Origin: Echinometra lucunter
Taxonomy: Eukaryota; Echinodermata; Echinoidea; Camarodonta; Echinometridae
Length of the DNA stretch: 64,000 bases
Assembly: GCA_029962745.1 (NCBI GenBank)
Contig: CM057151.1
Coordinates: 39,938,943-40,002,942, forward strand
Reading direction: 5' to 3'
Under the pieces are notes generated by a model that was given only the letters and a program-made list of their open reading frames with translations, had not been told where the DNA came from and made no database searches. Made by a program: the position numbers and the translations under genes. This document shows, piece by piece, positions 23,348 to 36,456 of this stretch (the first letter of the stretch is position 1; each line of letters opens with the position of its first letter).

Positions 23348-23380
23348 TTAGTGATTTAACAATTTAGTTTTTAGAGTGTA

Positions 23381-25770
23381 GAGAGAAATACATTTTGCCG
23401 ACCGTGCATGTACTTACCCGAGGCCCCATTTTGCGCTGGCGGCTGATCGGTCTCGCGGTGTCGTCTGGCATGAATCCATGGCAGAAATCACGAAATTTGC
23501 CTAGTTTTCCCTCCGTTTCCGTATATTCTGAGAGTTGGCTTAATTGGTCAGTAGATATGACAGGTTTTGTGATGCCATCAGCACAAAGTCTAGCGTGTTT
23601 TGGATCTTTTATGCACTGTTTGATAGGCGAATTGATAATGCAAATATAATATTTAACTTGAATATCTGCTTGCCTTCTCAAGGTGGTGAAAACATTATAT
23701 CCCATAGGCAAAGTGGGTGACAGATTCCCTCAAATAGTCTTGAAACAGTCAATAGATTCTGAGAAGAGCAAATGATATGCTAACTGCCAACACGATCGTA
23801 ACCAGGATGCCTATAAGAGAGAACAAAACCAGTAATATGGATTCTAACATGTCATTTGCACGTAATACTTCTTCCAACACGCCGTTGGAATCACCTTGTC
23901 TATTGTTTCATAAATCCTCTTTTAACGAGAAAATAGGTATTGAAGTGTTTACTTTTAGTAATACCCGCTGATGCCCGGAGTCCGATTTTTGACGTACATG
24001 GTTGAACAATATTGCTCTTTTGTTATTATTCTATTTAACCTGAGGGGTCTTAACTAGCACGTCCCTCGTCCTCAATCCTATTCTCATAATCATATGACAT
24101 TTTGGGGTCGTGATGAAAATCTAACATCTACAGTGCTTAGGAGTTGTGAAAGTAAGCTCTTTTTTCAAGAAAGATTTTTTTCTCTCACAAAGAAGTGTAA
24201 GCATTGCAAGTAAAGATGGCATTCCTTTCGACTACGTTTCTTTTGTCGAACAAACAACAGAAGAACGTGCTTTTAAAATAGGAAAAGATGCATTTGGTAA
24301 TGAAAAAGGCAAATCTTAAAATTCTAATCGCGAAGTGATCGCCACTCCTGGGCGAAAGAATGATCAATGTAGAGCGCTGATTTGAGATGGGGGACGAGTG
24401 TAAAGATTAATCTCTCCTGTGGAGAAAAGGTTGAGTTGTTCGTGGATTCAATGTTTTCAAAAGCATGAAAACCAAAATGTCGGAAATTTTCAGGAAAAAA
24501 AACGGGAAAAAAATTGTCCTGCTTGTAGGGAAACAGTTCTTTCCCTTTTCCATGCTTTTTTCCTACACAGATGAAGAGCGAAATAGATTTGAATTAAAAG
24601 AATATATTTTCTGGATGCCTTCTTTTGAATGTCTTGTTGCCATTGGGACCGATCATTGTATTATGCCATTTTGAATTTTGAGTTAAAACCATTAAAATCT
24701 AAAGAAAATTTTGAATTTTGTATTCCCGAAAAGGTGTTAGCAACTTCATAACTTCTTTTGAGCCACAAAACATTTTTACATATATTTGTTTCCATTTTCT
24801 CCTTCGGTTGAGAAATACAGATCGTATAGCGTGCTACCCTAAATATAAAAATGAAGTTTTTTTATTTGTCTTTCTACATAACCTAAGCCCCTACTGCGGC
24901 AACAATTAAGGAAAGTGGTATTATCCTAACTTCTCAGTAACCAATCGCAAAGAAAATCCTCGACATGCTCGACTTTACGATGGACTGAAAGCATTAAAGT
25001 TCAGTCCGTTAGTCCGTTTGTTTGTTTGCTAGTTATTGTTTTGTTTTGTTTTTTTTTTCATTTTCGGGTTGTATTCAAATTAATGTCAAGTCAAGGAAAC
25101 ATCCCATTTTGGAAAAAAAAAAAGACACGTCGGAACTTCGGTAAAGTGACTTCGAGATTAGGCTATCAGCGAAGAGAGTCGCAAAAAAAAAAAAGATCCT
25201 AAATTGATTTTATATCTGGCTGACCCTAACATTCAAGCCATCAAAAAGCACTCTAAAACATCTCAAAATGTAATTACACCTATAGACATGCCCATTCCCT
25301 GTCTTTGCTCCCCTTCACTTTAGATGGTACAATCCATTCGTCAAAAATCTAACAGAAATCCATTTGCCTGTTTTTGCACCTGACTCGAATTTGTAAATCT
25401 ACTCAAAATGCTCATCCTTCCCGTGGGCATGGTGGAATAGCCTCTTCCGGTGATTGTTAAGACAGTATAGATGGTTTCCCTGGGATGGGTAGATTGCATT
25501 CCATGTTTATTTCTTTTGGTTATATTTTTCTTAGCGCCTGGAGACGACAGTGATTATTTCTATCGACTTTTATATCAGTCCTGCCCAATGCTTTGTGATC
25601 TTGTAGCCCTTGTGGAGTGTCAAATTGGAGGTGATGCGAAAATGTCTCCTGATATTGCTCAAGGGACAGTTCTTTAACGGGACAAAATTACCTTATGTTG
25701 TGCATCAAGTCATTGCGAGTAGTGTTTTGTATATGGAGAAATTGTTCTGTTAGATGACATGGATGATCAT
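23381..25770. other. No gene recognised
   Basis: AT-rich sequence with scattered A and T homopolymers. No exon, RNA gene or repeat family could be supported. Confidence 0.5.
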
Positions 25771-25928
25771 GGGAGCGTTTCATGAAAGGACTTGTTGGAT
25801 GTTTTATCCGACAAAGTCTGTTTTATCCGACAGTTGCCACAGTAACGATGCTTCTCAGCCAATCAAAATCAAGGAAAGATGTCAAATCTGACAACTTGTC
25901 AGACAACATATGTTGATGAAACGCTCCC
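25771..25928. mobile_element. Foldback MITE (GGGAGCGTTTCAT ends)
   Basis: Begins GGGAGCGTTTCATGAA and ends TTGATGAAACGCTCCC; the arms continue with CTTGTTGGATG-type sequence mirrored as ACAACTTGTC. The centre carries GCCAATCAAAATC, which is also in the centre of the MITE at 56560-56718, so the two foldbacks share an ancestor or internal module. It is 158 bases and non-coding. Confidence 0.8.
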
Positions 25929-26327
25929 CTGAAATCCTTCGTAGAAAATAAAAAGGCCTGTTTGAGTTCAGTGCATGATATGGAGCCACAGCCCACATTA
26001 CCGACATTTTCGACTTCGTTAATTTTTTTGAAAAGTTATATAAGAGTTCACAAGACCGAAGTTGTTAGCTTTGCTCATTTCGGACAGCTTTTCCGAGGTT
26101 TCACGAGGCCATTGTCGATCCTTGGGCTATATGTCTCCTGCTACGAAACTTTTCTGAAAGCGTAACTTATTCCCTTACATCTAATATTCCCCTCATGACG
26201 TCGTTAGACTTCTTTTTAGGCGATGTCGATCTAAAAATAAAAATGCGACAAGATTTAAAGGATTCAAGTAACTCAACCATCTTCATTGAGATTTCGAAAG
26301 TATTGGTCTATTAACATCATGATTTCA

Positions 26328-26580
26328 AGGGCGGTGCTACAGGGGGACAGGGGGCGACCGCACCCCTATGATTTTGCAAGTGATCATATAAAAGAAAAAA
26401 AAAAGGAAAAAAGAGGAGGAATAAGAAAAAAGGATGTGGGAAAAGAGAGGACTGGTTCATGCAGCCATATAGCAACCCTATTTTTGCATTTAAAATGTAA
26501 ATAAACTCACCTAAAATGAGTCATCTTCCCCTCCACCCCCCCCCCCCCCTCTCCATCAAAATGCCCTGGCGCTGCCCCTA
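26328..26580. mobile_element. hAT-like element with degraded ends
   Basis: The left end GGGCGGTGCTACAGGG and the right end, read in reverse complement as TAGGGGCAGCGCCAGGG, form imperfect inverted termini. The flanks GATTTCAA and GAATTCGA match at 6 of 8 positions, a possible decayed 8-bp duplication. The interior has A-rich and C-rich runs. Confidence 0.5.
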
Positions 26581-26581
26581 G

Positions 26582-27534
26582 AATTCGAAGATATGATTGT
26601 TTTATTTTTTTGTAAAACGAAGCATTATTCAGTTGTTAAAAGAAAAGCGCGTGGAGTTGCATCAGTGCACAATCAGCTCAACCCTTCGATTCTGCATTTC
26701 AACGAAAAACGTTTTCATTGAAACTAAACCTAACTTATGATGATTTTTTCAAGAAATCATCACAACGCATTTTAAAATGAAATTTCATTTGTAAAATGCT
26801 CTGAATATTTATTCAAAATATCTATTGAGTACGAGGAGAAAAAGAGAACATTTTAAGAAGTTTCTGACGTAACTGGTGATCTGCTTACTTCTTTAACTCA
26901 TCTGTATTCAGATCATTGTGGCTGGGGTAATGTCCTGTAGAAAGCAAACAAGCGTTGTCTTCGATGAAATTAACCACAACAGGGCAAAAAGGATGCTTAA
27001 GACACTGAATTACAATGAACTTTCCTTAAAAATGGCATCAATCTTAACTCTTAACATCCTGTCGTGACAAGAATTGTGGTTAATTTGAGAGCTTGCCACC
27101 AAAATGATGTAACTGTATGTTGACAAGTGCTAATTAGCCCGCTATCTTTGTAAAAAATGTGTGTGTTTTTTTTTTTACAAAATGTTCATAACTTTGTAGT
27201 TTGAACTTAGATCATGGTAGAATTTACATGGAATTTAGTTGATACTGCTTAAATGTTATCTATGAAATTTCATTTACGATTGCTTTTGTACTTTGTAAGA
27301 TGTTGCCAATCAAACTCTAGATATTTTTAATACTCCTTTTTAGACACCCCGTGTATCACCACGATAAACACCGTATCTCATTACAATGCATAAACACATA
27401 GTTAAATAACAATTAGGAATGATTAGGAGATAGGTTTTATTAAGTATGTTTTATTAAGTTTCAAGATTTTCATCATAAAATCACTATGAGCCCCATTGGC
27501 ATGTAACGTTATGCTGGTAGACGGTGATAATATT
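26582..27534. other. No gene recognised
   Basis: AT-rich unique-looking DNA; nothing supportable. Confidence 0.5.
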
Positions 27535-27697
27535 CCTTCTTAGTTGCACGGACAAATTAAGCAGAAAATAAGTGCTCAAAGAAACACCAACCCTTTTTTG
27601 TATCGAAACATGGTAATGCCTTCTTAGTTGCACGGACAAATTATGCAGAAAATAAGTGCTCAAAGAAACACCAACCCTTTTTTGTATCGAAACATGA
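27535..27697. repeat. Recent 84-bp tandem duplication
   Basis: Two nearly identical copies start with CCTTCTTAGTTGCACGG at 27535 and 27619 and end with TATCGAAACATG. Only a few substitutions separate them, so the duplication is young. Confidence 0.9.
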
Positions 27698-28506
27698 CCG
27701 TGAGACATTTGATATTAGAACAACAACAATATTGTATTGAACCAATTCCGTTCCACAGCTCCTGTACAGAATGTGTTAAAACGACACGAACACAGAAACA
27801 AAACGATTGAATCAAATGATACCTTCATTGGAAACTATTATTGTTCCAACATACGTCTGGTGTGGTAATATGCAGGGGGAGCAGAACGTTCTTTTGAGGG
27901 GGAGGCTAACACCCAAAAAGGCGGTATCGAGCGGGCGGAGCCCCCTATAGCCCTTGGGTTTTTATGGTTTTGCTAGCCTATGAGAAATTTAAATATTCAG
28001 TTTTTAAAATCTATAGCTTTTTGAAATCAAAACAAAAAAAATCACGTTTAGTACCTCATTTATGTTATGAATATGCTTCGATGTGCATCGCTTGATATTC
28101 CATATTGTTGCAGCTGTTACGACGCGTCGTCATGCAAACTATTGAATCTGCTTTCCTTTTGTATTTCTTTCTCTTTTCAAAGTAAATAAATGCACATCTT
28201 CTTCAATATCTGAACGACTTGTGTCTGAGAAAATACGCTGTGTGCAACCCGATATTGTCCTTTTCAAAACGATTCCAAACTAAATATGTGCTGTATTATA
28301 GGATTACTCTAATCAAACGAAAATTCGTGCCCATCGCTTTCAACATTAAAACGATCCGCCCCTGGGAATCGGATTTTTCCCCAGTGCTTGGATTGCTTTT
28401 AAGTATCAAATGGCGTGTTTTCTCCAGATCATTTCGTAATTGAATGTCACGACACGCCCTCTCTGTCTCGTTTTTTGTTGTCTGTGGCTTCCTCCCTCTT
28501 TTTTCG

Positions 28507-28586
28507 CTAACCCATTGACTACTGAAATCTCATATTCCCCCGGGTTTATACAGGGGACCACCCGGTTCAAGTAGCCAGTGGGTTAG
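28507..28586. mobile_element. 80-bp foldback (CTAACCCAYTGRCTACT ends)
   Basis: CTAACCCATTGACTACTGAA on the left is mirrored by the right end (CTAACCCACTGGCTACTTGA in reverse complement), and an inner CCCGGGT/ACCCGG pair adds to the stem. Likely a very short MITE. Confidence 0.55.
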
Positions 28587-29450
28587 ACTTCTTTCCTTTT
28601 TTCTCCGCAGAACTTGACACATAACATGACATCCGTTTTAAAGTAGGGTGATTGAAAGTCATTACCACTCCTTTCCTCTCTCTTTCTCCCTCTCTCTCTC
28701 TCTCCCTCTCTCTCTCTTCATGCTCTCCTCCATTCTCTCTTTCTCTTCAGACCCTTACCCATCACAGGCCGTTTCATTTCAAGTGTTGTAATAGTACTGA
28801 AAAGTCACGACACGAGCTCTCTCATCCTCTCTCTTTTCCTCTCCCTCTTTCTACTTTTCCTTGCAGAACTCGTCTCATTAAGAGACCACATCCTTTCAAG
28901 GCGAGGTTGCATTCCCAAGTGGTGTGATCTCGAGTATTCTCAAGCCAAGTCTCCAATGGATGAATGGTACCTGACGGTATTCCGAGGTAAGCTTGAAGAT
29001 GAGCTGGTTTACAACATGTGAATAACATTTACGTATCATGAATATAACGTTAAATAATGTTCAGAGAGACTCTTAATACTGGATATGTTAGGTGGAAAGA
29101 GCGTAAATCTCTTCTTAAATTTCACCTGCATGCCTGTGTAAGTTGGTGTGATTAACATGATAGTCGCCGCCCCCCACCCCCACTTCCACCAACGATAGTC
29201 AAGCTTCTACCACTTTTATATCCCTCCGATTCCGTTGTAGATATGTAACGTTCCCAAGACTCTTCAGGTTTGGCGTGAAATAGCTAATTGTTTCTCCCAA
29301 ATAACACGAACAGGACCATTTGAAAAAAAAAATTCTGATAAGTATGGAACTGTGTTAATAGTTTGTAAATGGAGAGGCTCATGTAAATATTTTGAGCGTT
29401 CCATGGGCGTAAATCCCGGGGGACGGGGGCTTATATCCTCCCACTTTTTT

Positions 29451-29501
<51 letters not shown>

Positions 29502-32500
29502 GGGGGTGGCGTTACACATATACCCCAACTGTTCCAAAAAGAAATAACATTTGATCAGTTGCTGAAATTTTGATAAATCTATCATAAACGACGGTTATAG
29601 TAGAATAATTCCTATTTCAAATGCTATTAAAAAGCAAAGATAGAATTGTAGAGTATGTGTGTTTAGGGTGTGTGGATGTGTGGTGAACTGGTAGGAGAGG
29701 GTGTGATGTGTGCACTCGTGTGAGTTCGCGCTAGAAATTGTCGGTAAAAAGATTTCGATCGTCCTCCCCCTCCCCACTCCTGGAAACGGATTTATGCTAG
29801 TGAAGGGTTCCCTTACAGTTGAGTCCAGAGGACACAAATGCACAGTATAACGGTGCTGAACATTAGCATCTCTCGTGGCTGTCGTGTAACGAATGTATAT
29901 CTGTAAAGCTTTATTGGTCCCTTGTATATCATAAGACCAAAACAAAAAACAAAAACAAAAAAAAAATAGTGCCCACTGGCATGGCCAGCAGCAAAAGACG
30001 ATGTGATGTCATACCAATGGTACATTTTCTGTAAGCACCATTCAAAAATATGATCTTTCGTATCACCTCAGGTTAAGCCCAGCATCTTGTGTAAGTGTAT
30101 GTTTGTGTACTACCTTCAGTAGTTAGCATGTGGACTATGGCGTGGTCTGCTGATGCCAAACGCCCACATTCGTACAGATTAGGCTACACATCAATGGAGA
30201 ACGTCGGCAAGAGGGGATCTTACAAACATGACAAATTGATCTAATCTTATGTTTCTTTCCGACCCTAGTATTCAAGTTATTAGGAATTAATCTAAACGAC
30301 ATTATGTAATTGCACCTCTCACAGTCCTCATTCTCTCTCCCTCTCTCTCTCTCTCTCTCACTCTCTCTGCACCCCTTGTTTTTTCTTTATTTTGCCCTCC
30401 TCATCTGTCATATCCACTCACATGGTAATATTCATGTCTAACCAAGTTCTGTAGCTTTAACTAGTCCAGTGGTCTAGCCTAATCGGACCAAACATTGCAG
30501 GGGCACCGTCACTATCGGGGCACCAGTCGTACTTGATAGATGGATGAATGAAATACCAAATGACGTCACTGGGGTGAGGGGAGGGGTATCACAACGACCT
30601 CTTTTTAAGTTCCTTTCCCACTTCATTCTCTAGTTTTATTCTTCCCCCTTTTTGTCATTTGCTTAGAGGCAGGTAGCCTAGGTAGGTCTACACCACTGTA
30701 CCCGTCTTCTGGTGGAGTGGGTTTTTATTTGTGCTAATTTCATTTGTGCTATGGTTATATCATTAAGGTTAAGTAATTTATGGAAAGGCATGATAGGTCT
30801 ACATATTCCATGTGGTCGATGAAAGAGAGTTTGAAATCAAGAATGAACAGTTTTCTTATCGCTGTGAAGTCGAAATCAATCATTTTTCAGATTTGTACTG
30901 AAAACATTTTCAGCCATCACATCTATAGTTCTCCCAGAATTCATCACTGTAACCACGAGCATTGAAAAAAGAAAAACGTGCATCGCAAATAGGTTTCTTT
31001 TCTAGTGTTTGCGTAATCTCCAAATCTTATTAAATTCCTCGTAACATCTTTGATTCAAATGGAATGAAATTCAAATGGACTTAGGTAAATCTACGTCTGT
31101 GTGTTTTAAGATGCATACTGTAGGTCTGTCTCACATAGAATGGAAGACTCTGCTGATTGACGTCAAAAAATAAAGAGAAAAAACATTCGATAATGCGCAG
31201 TCACTCCAGGGCATATTGTTTCCAACACAATGCACTCCACACGTTCCCGAATTCACTACGCCACAGTGATTCCAATCTTTTGTGTAGACTGAATAACTTT
31301 ATTTGGCTGGCTTCAAGCAGTCACTTATACAGAATGCACTATTAAGTTATCAGCAGAGAAATAACATCTATAGTTAAGCTATGCTAGGGTATGTACAATT
31401 ACGAAAACAAAATAGAGTATACAATGATAAAATCACGAATGCCGTTTGTTTTGCATGCGATATCTTACTGACAACCAACCTTCAATATGCCATTACGAAT
31501 AAATCAAGTCTTGTGTTTACAGTTTCAAAGAGATTAAACGTCTTTGAGCAGAAAAATTACAAGCTTAATGGTCTTTTTAATCAAGAGTTTATAAAAGACT
31601 TATGAATGGACAGTTTCATATTTTTACGTATCCCTTGTAGCCTTTCACGTCAAGACTATCCATCATTATAAAAATTAAAAATAAAAAAAAAAAAACCACT
31701 CGAACTTTACATACATATCCGTCATGTTGTAGTTTTCTACGCATGATCATATTCTCCGCCAGGTAATTTTTTTGTCAATATTTATTTCCAGAAAAATATT
31801 TCCGTTAGTGAAAGTGAACAGTAATGAGGTTAAAATGTATAATGGATAATAATGAGGTGTCAAGCTCTAGATCATATAAGTTCCTTAATTACCTTCTGAA
31901 AAGTTAAAATGATCATCTACAAGCAATATCTTTATAAACCAATACATTATACAAACATTTTAGTAAACCAAAGTTTCCAACACTTAGCAACTGCTTTACT
32001 GATAAAAAAACCTGGAAATAATTCAGTAATCGGCAGATATCTGATTTATTTTTAAAAAAATTAAAAGTAAACACGTGCCCAATTTTAAAAATAACAGTGC
32101 GACTCCGTATTCCTTGACTTGGTCATGTAGCCGTGCGGCGTATAAAATACATTATGACATATTGCGCCAAATGAAATTGGATGGTACTTTCCATGTTGTA
32201 CTTTATAATCAGAATATCTATCAAAAACACATAAAAGGAAACGTTTGCTTGACATTTGAATGAAAAAAATTATAATCTACCATTAATTTTTACTTTAGAT
32301 ATCTCATTCCCCCCACTATATCTACCATACAAAGTCACTTAAGTTCATGTATTAAATACATGTGTGTGCACGCAGGTGATGATTTTTACTTATTCACGAA
32401 TGCATTCCCTTATGATTTGGCTCTGTATAATGTCAATGTGACTGTAATGGGATCCCAAAGACTATATCGTTACAGTAAGCCGAAGCCGCTCGTCTTACCA

Positions 32501-33390
32501 ACGACCTAAAACAGAGGCGACAGTTTTCAGTGAAATATTTCTGTCGGATGTTTTTCTCGATCATTCACCATAAGTGATCACTCAAGGAGCCTAGAATGCC
32601 ACATGGAATGCGCCATCTTGCCTGAGGGGTCTCGTGGTAGGCCTCATGCGAAAATCAATCAGTGGTAATGTCATCGCTTGAGTCTAAAAAGGGACCTAGC
32701 TTGCTTGCCTGGACGTACGATCGGGGTAATATTAGCTCATCACTCTTGAGAACTCGTTTTGGGAATCGGATATTTAAAACCAATTGACACCTTAAGAAGT
32801 CTCGTTCTGCATGTTCCAAATAGATGTGCGTCGCAATGATCACAGAGAGGCGAGAGGAAACGATGTTTAATTGCTTCAAGATCGCTGTAAGGTCTATGAT
32901 AGGTGAATCCCTATCTTCTACTCGACCAAAATTCCTACTGAGGAGGCAACGAATCCCACCTCTCTTCTCATACCCATCTTGGATTTCAACCGGTACCTAG
33001 TTGACATTTCCGGCGCCATGAGCATGGCGTGACATTTTTTTTGTTTTGTTTTAAAGCTTCACTTAGGGTAATTGATCTTTTAAATGGTTGTTTCATTACA
33101 TTCTCTTAATTGTTATTGGTTGGATATAAAAGAGTGATTGACTTTATGAAGAAAAATAATTTGATAACAATATATAAATATATGGAAATAACGTGAATTT
33201 CACTATGACATATAAAGCATACTTATACACTATCACTTTAAAATGAATTATAATTTGGCTTCCTGAATGTCAACATTTTTGTCTTGTTTTATAGTCAGTT
33301 ACTTCACAATTTCTGATCACTGTCCCTTCCATCGGGGGGGGGGGGGGGGGGTTACTTCCATATATATGCTGTAAAGGGATGTGCCGCCCA
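28587..33390. other. No gene; several microsatellites
   Basis: CT tracts at 28675-28718 (just left, starting within the same region) and 30331-30368, and a GA tract with a 16-base G run at 29456-29506. The remainder is AT-rich with no supportable exon. The open frame at 32655-32879 (minus) was examined and shows no domain. Confidence 0.5.
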
Positions 33391-33392
33391 AA

Positions 33393-33640
33393 TGGGTCGT
33401 TTTTTTCACGAGAAATCCCTAAACATGGTCGGTTTATTTGTATTGTATATTATACTCGTAGGAAAGGTCCAGTTTTTACGACAAATTCCTAAACACGGGT
33501 CTACGTTTTGCGAGAAATTCCTAAACATGGGTGGTTTATTGGTATTGTAAATTATACTCGTAGAAAAAGGTCAAGTTTTTTACGACAAATCCGACAAATT
33601 CCTAAACATGGGTACCCTGTTTCTTAAAATTTGCCCATAA
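33393..33640. repeat. Tandem duplication (~115 bp) with CCTAAACATGG motif
   Basis: The block GAGAAATCCCTAAACATGG-GGTTTATTKGTATTGTA-ATTATACTCGTAG-TTTACGACAAATTCC is present twice, and the short motif ACRARAAATTCCTAAACAYGG occurs about five times. It follows an 18-base G run at 33334-33351. Confidence 0.8.
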
Positions 33641-33835
33641 AGATGGGTTAGGGGTTCAAGGTCCGGGCCTCACACCCCCGTCAAAAACATCCGAGTACCC
33701 CCCCCCCCCCCCCACGGGCTTTCAATCAGAGTTCAACATTGCGAAATAAAGGGGCAAACGTTAACCCTCCGGTGATTTCATGGTAAACACAATGATATTA
33801 TGATCAGGTCTGCCTTAGTTAAGTTTTACTGAACT

Positions 33836-34050
33836 GGGGGGTGTTTCACAAAGAGTAAAGTTTGACTTAGAGTCGTGCCTAAGCGCCAATGCGCATCCGG
33901 TATTCAACGCTTAATCTCATTGATAGACTTCCAATAGTGCGCGTCCCCTTAGCATGATCTGACCAATGAAGTGACGCGTAATATAGAGCACGCAAGTAGG
34001 AATTTTAGTACGACTTTAGCCAAACTTAAAACTTTGTGAAACACCCCCCT
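33836..34050. mobile_element. Foldback MITE, GGTGTTTCACAAAG family (copy 1)
   Basis: Starts GGGGGGTGTTTCACAAAG and ends CTTTGTGAAACACCCCCC. Inner arms are weakly complementary. Related ends occur at 44421-44730 and 56721-57012. It touches the next MITE at 34051 with no spacer. Confidence 0.8.
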
Positions 34051-34209
34051 GGGGCCCGTTGCATAAAACTTTTGCCAGACCTTTTTTCTGGCAAAAAAAA
34101 GTCTGGGAAATTTTTATGTAATGGAAAACTATAGCAATTTTTTTTCCCCCGTAGTTTCCTCAAATTTTGCCATAAAAAACTCCGGCAAAAGTTTTATGCA
34201 ACGGGTCCC
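34051..34209. mobile_element. Foldback MITE, family GGGGCCCGTTGCATAAAA (copy 2)
   Basis: A close copy of the element at 5666-5823: the same ends, the same ATGTAATGGAAAACTAT centre and the same CTCAAATTTTGCCATAAAA right arm, with a few substitutions. It directly abuts the MITE at 33836-34050. Confidence 0.9.
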
Positions 34210-35214
34210 AGGTGTCTCTCAATAAAGTATTTAAACTGGTGTTTGGATGTCTGTACATTGTGATATATACGAAGAATATTCAAGTTGCAAATATATAAGC
34301 AAATATCAACCATGTTACATAATTGAGAACTTAATTGTTATTGCCGATCACTGTTATCTCTTTGTGAGTGTGACAATAAACATGAATAAATCATATTCAT
34401 GTATGCATCAGTTGTTCTGAGTAGTCTGAGAGACATTTTCCTCGATTTATTCCAAGACAAATACTTCAAATGTGTTAATTTTAAAAAAGCTCATTCATAT
34501 TGTTGCAAATAAGAATAAATTATGTCAAAGTGTCACATTCCACTTTATAAACTCCAGTCACGCTTGTCGTTGTCGTCTACAGAATGGATGTACTAAAATT
34601 ATATTTCACTGAAGTTTCATGTGCATTTCTTACAATATAAGCGAAGTTCCTTTCATAGTCATGTTTATAGTCTTTGTCGTCCAGTCAATAAACAGTTAAA
34701 GGTCTTGTGTATCAATGGCAATTGTCAAAAGGAAGTCATGTCAACCATTTTAATAAACTGAAGACATATCTGATCACTAGCGTATCTGTTCGTCTAATCA
34801 ACAGAAAAAAAAAACTAATTCGAAGGTTAAATTAGCCTAACAACTATTTAAAAGTCCCCCCCCCCCCCATTACCCTTGACCAGCTGGCTAAGTCACTCTG
34901 ATAATTTGTTTCAGAAAATCGAGACAGTGTAAGCCCTTTTGTCAGAGTAGAGGCCCAACTGGTTAATATAAGGGACACTCAAGGATTGTCTCACATCACT
35001 GAAACTGAAATCCTTAAAGTTGTTCATAAATGTGAGAATCTTACTACTCACGAGCCCCGGTGTATGTGGTTCACCTGCACACCCCCAATCAGTGATATCG
35101 GGAGGAGAGACCTGATGGTTACAGTGATTCAATTCACTTTTCGCCTCCCAGGCACAGGTGACGCCAAACCAAATAATAATAATAATAATAAAATCCACGG
35201 GGGTGCAAAATGCA
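34210..35214. other. No gene recognised
   Basis: AT-rich sequence with a C run near 34855-34868 and an ATAATAATAATA simple repeat at about 35174-35190. No supportable exon. Confidence 0.5.
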
Positions 35215-35345
35215 TTGCGTCGTCTAAGTCATGTCGAGTCAAAGTAGGTCCTGGTGTCGTCGACTGGTGCGAAGCTTGTAGCTTCGAACCCTGTCATTGT
35301 ACTCTTGTCCTTTGGCAAGATATGATTTTTTTTTTTCGGTTATAA
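35215..35345 (+). mobile_element. Degraded tRNA-derived SINE fragment
   Basis: AGCTTCGAACCC near 35279-35290 resembles a polymerase III B box and is followed by TTGTCCTTTGGCAAGA, comparable to ATCCTTGGACAAGG after the B box of the SINE at 254-465. The A box is not recognisable. It is a weak call. Confidence 0.35.
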
Positions 35346-36456
35346 ACCGTTTACTTGTCAGTCTGTAGAACATATGTGAAACTTAAACTTTTAGATCCTG
35401 CTGAGGATTTGTTTGCGTAATCTGCAACTGTGGGTGTTTTCACCTTCATATCACGTAAGCTATACAGCGATGGAAATTTTGATTGATTCTTACACGTCAG
35501 ACCGAAGGGGAAGATCTGGGAGGGATCGTGATATAAACGCTATCTAAACGACCTGACCCACTTCTTACACCATATCAGACGGGACACAATTGAGACAAGA
35601 TCCAACATGTTCAAATCCTTTCCTTGAATTAACTAGGATTATATTCCAACTATGTTTAATTTATTCTTTCTTTTTCCGTTGCAAATGCTGAATTGGTCTG
35701 ACGTAAAAATCATAGTCTATTCGCCGTTCTTGTCATACGTTCATTGTCAGTATTGAAGCATTAAGAGGTCATCATTATAGACTGTTAGTCAGGTCGTTCG
35801 GTGTCTCGGTTGTTCATTGTAATCACGTACCTGTCTCTAAATCGTTAGTTCCTTGATTTACCAATTCTGGCATACTGAAGAGAGAGAAACGCGCGTTTTT
35901 GTGTTCGTTTGTCATGTCGGGCATTTTAAGTTGCAATGACGGAGTCACAAGTGAGGTCGTAGACAGCATGAAAGCTGTAACAAAGTCGATCGGTCCAGTT
36001 TGTCCCAGTCCCAATCTTTTTCAGCGTCCGTCTGTCACTGACTCGTTGTCCGCCCAGCATCATTCGAGAAAAAAGCAAACAGGAATGCACATCATGTAAG
36101 TTCATAAAAATGAATAAGGAACAAGTAAGAGAGATACCCTATCCTAATTTCGTGGTGAATTCAACAACATCATCTTGGTACATCACTCATTTACAATTTG
36201 CTTTCGCAAAATAGCATATTGATGTTTATGTACACAGTTTCGCAAGTGTAAGAAATTAGAGATTATACAATATTATAAATTTTGAGATCATTTATCATGT
36301 ATACAACATCTCACTAGCTGCCATTAGACAAGAAAAGACTGAAGGACATGATTGTCACTACGAAAAAGTCGTTTCGATGTACTGATGTGTGTCTCAGGCC
36401 CAAGGAAAATATTTTTACACTTGCTCTGTTCGCTTGCAACAAGTGAACTTAGCTAG
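35346..36456. other. Downstream flank / possible 3' UTR of the GPCR
   Basis: No separate gene is seen. Part of this stretch, from the stop codon at 36457 downwards, is probably GPCR 3' UTR; its end is uncertain (see the AATAAA candidate at 35660). Confidence 0.4.
35660..35665 (-). terminator. Candidate polyadenylation signal for the GPCR gene
   Basis: The minus strand reads AATAAA here, about 790 bases after the stop codon. Between the stop and this point I found no earlier canonical hexamer. A single hexamer in AT-rich DNA is weak evidence; variant signals closer to the stop cannot be excluded. Confidence 0.25.

Larger units (their letters stand above)
22953..23378. mobile_element. TA-flanked MITE (CACTCTAAAAACTA ends), host of a second MITE
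   Basis: The left end CACTCTAAAAACTAGAATG is mirrored at the right end (CACTCTAAAAACTAAATTG in reverse complement), each bordered by TA (22951-22952 and 23379-23380). The arms extend through GTTAAA(A)TCACTA. The TA duplication and these ends suit a Tc1/mariner-type MITE. A different MITE occupies 23025-23299 inside it, and a perfect hairpin lies at 23311-23347. No coding sequence. Confidence 0.85.
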
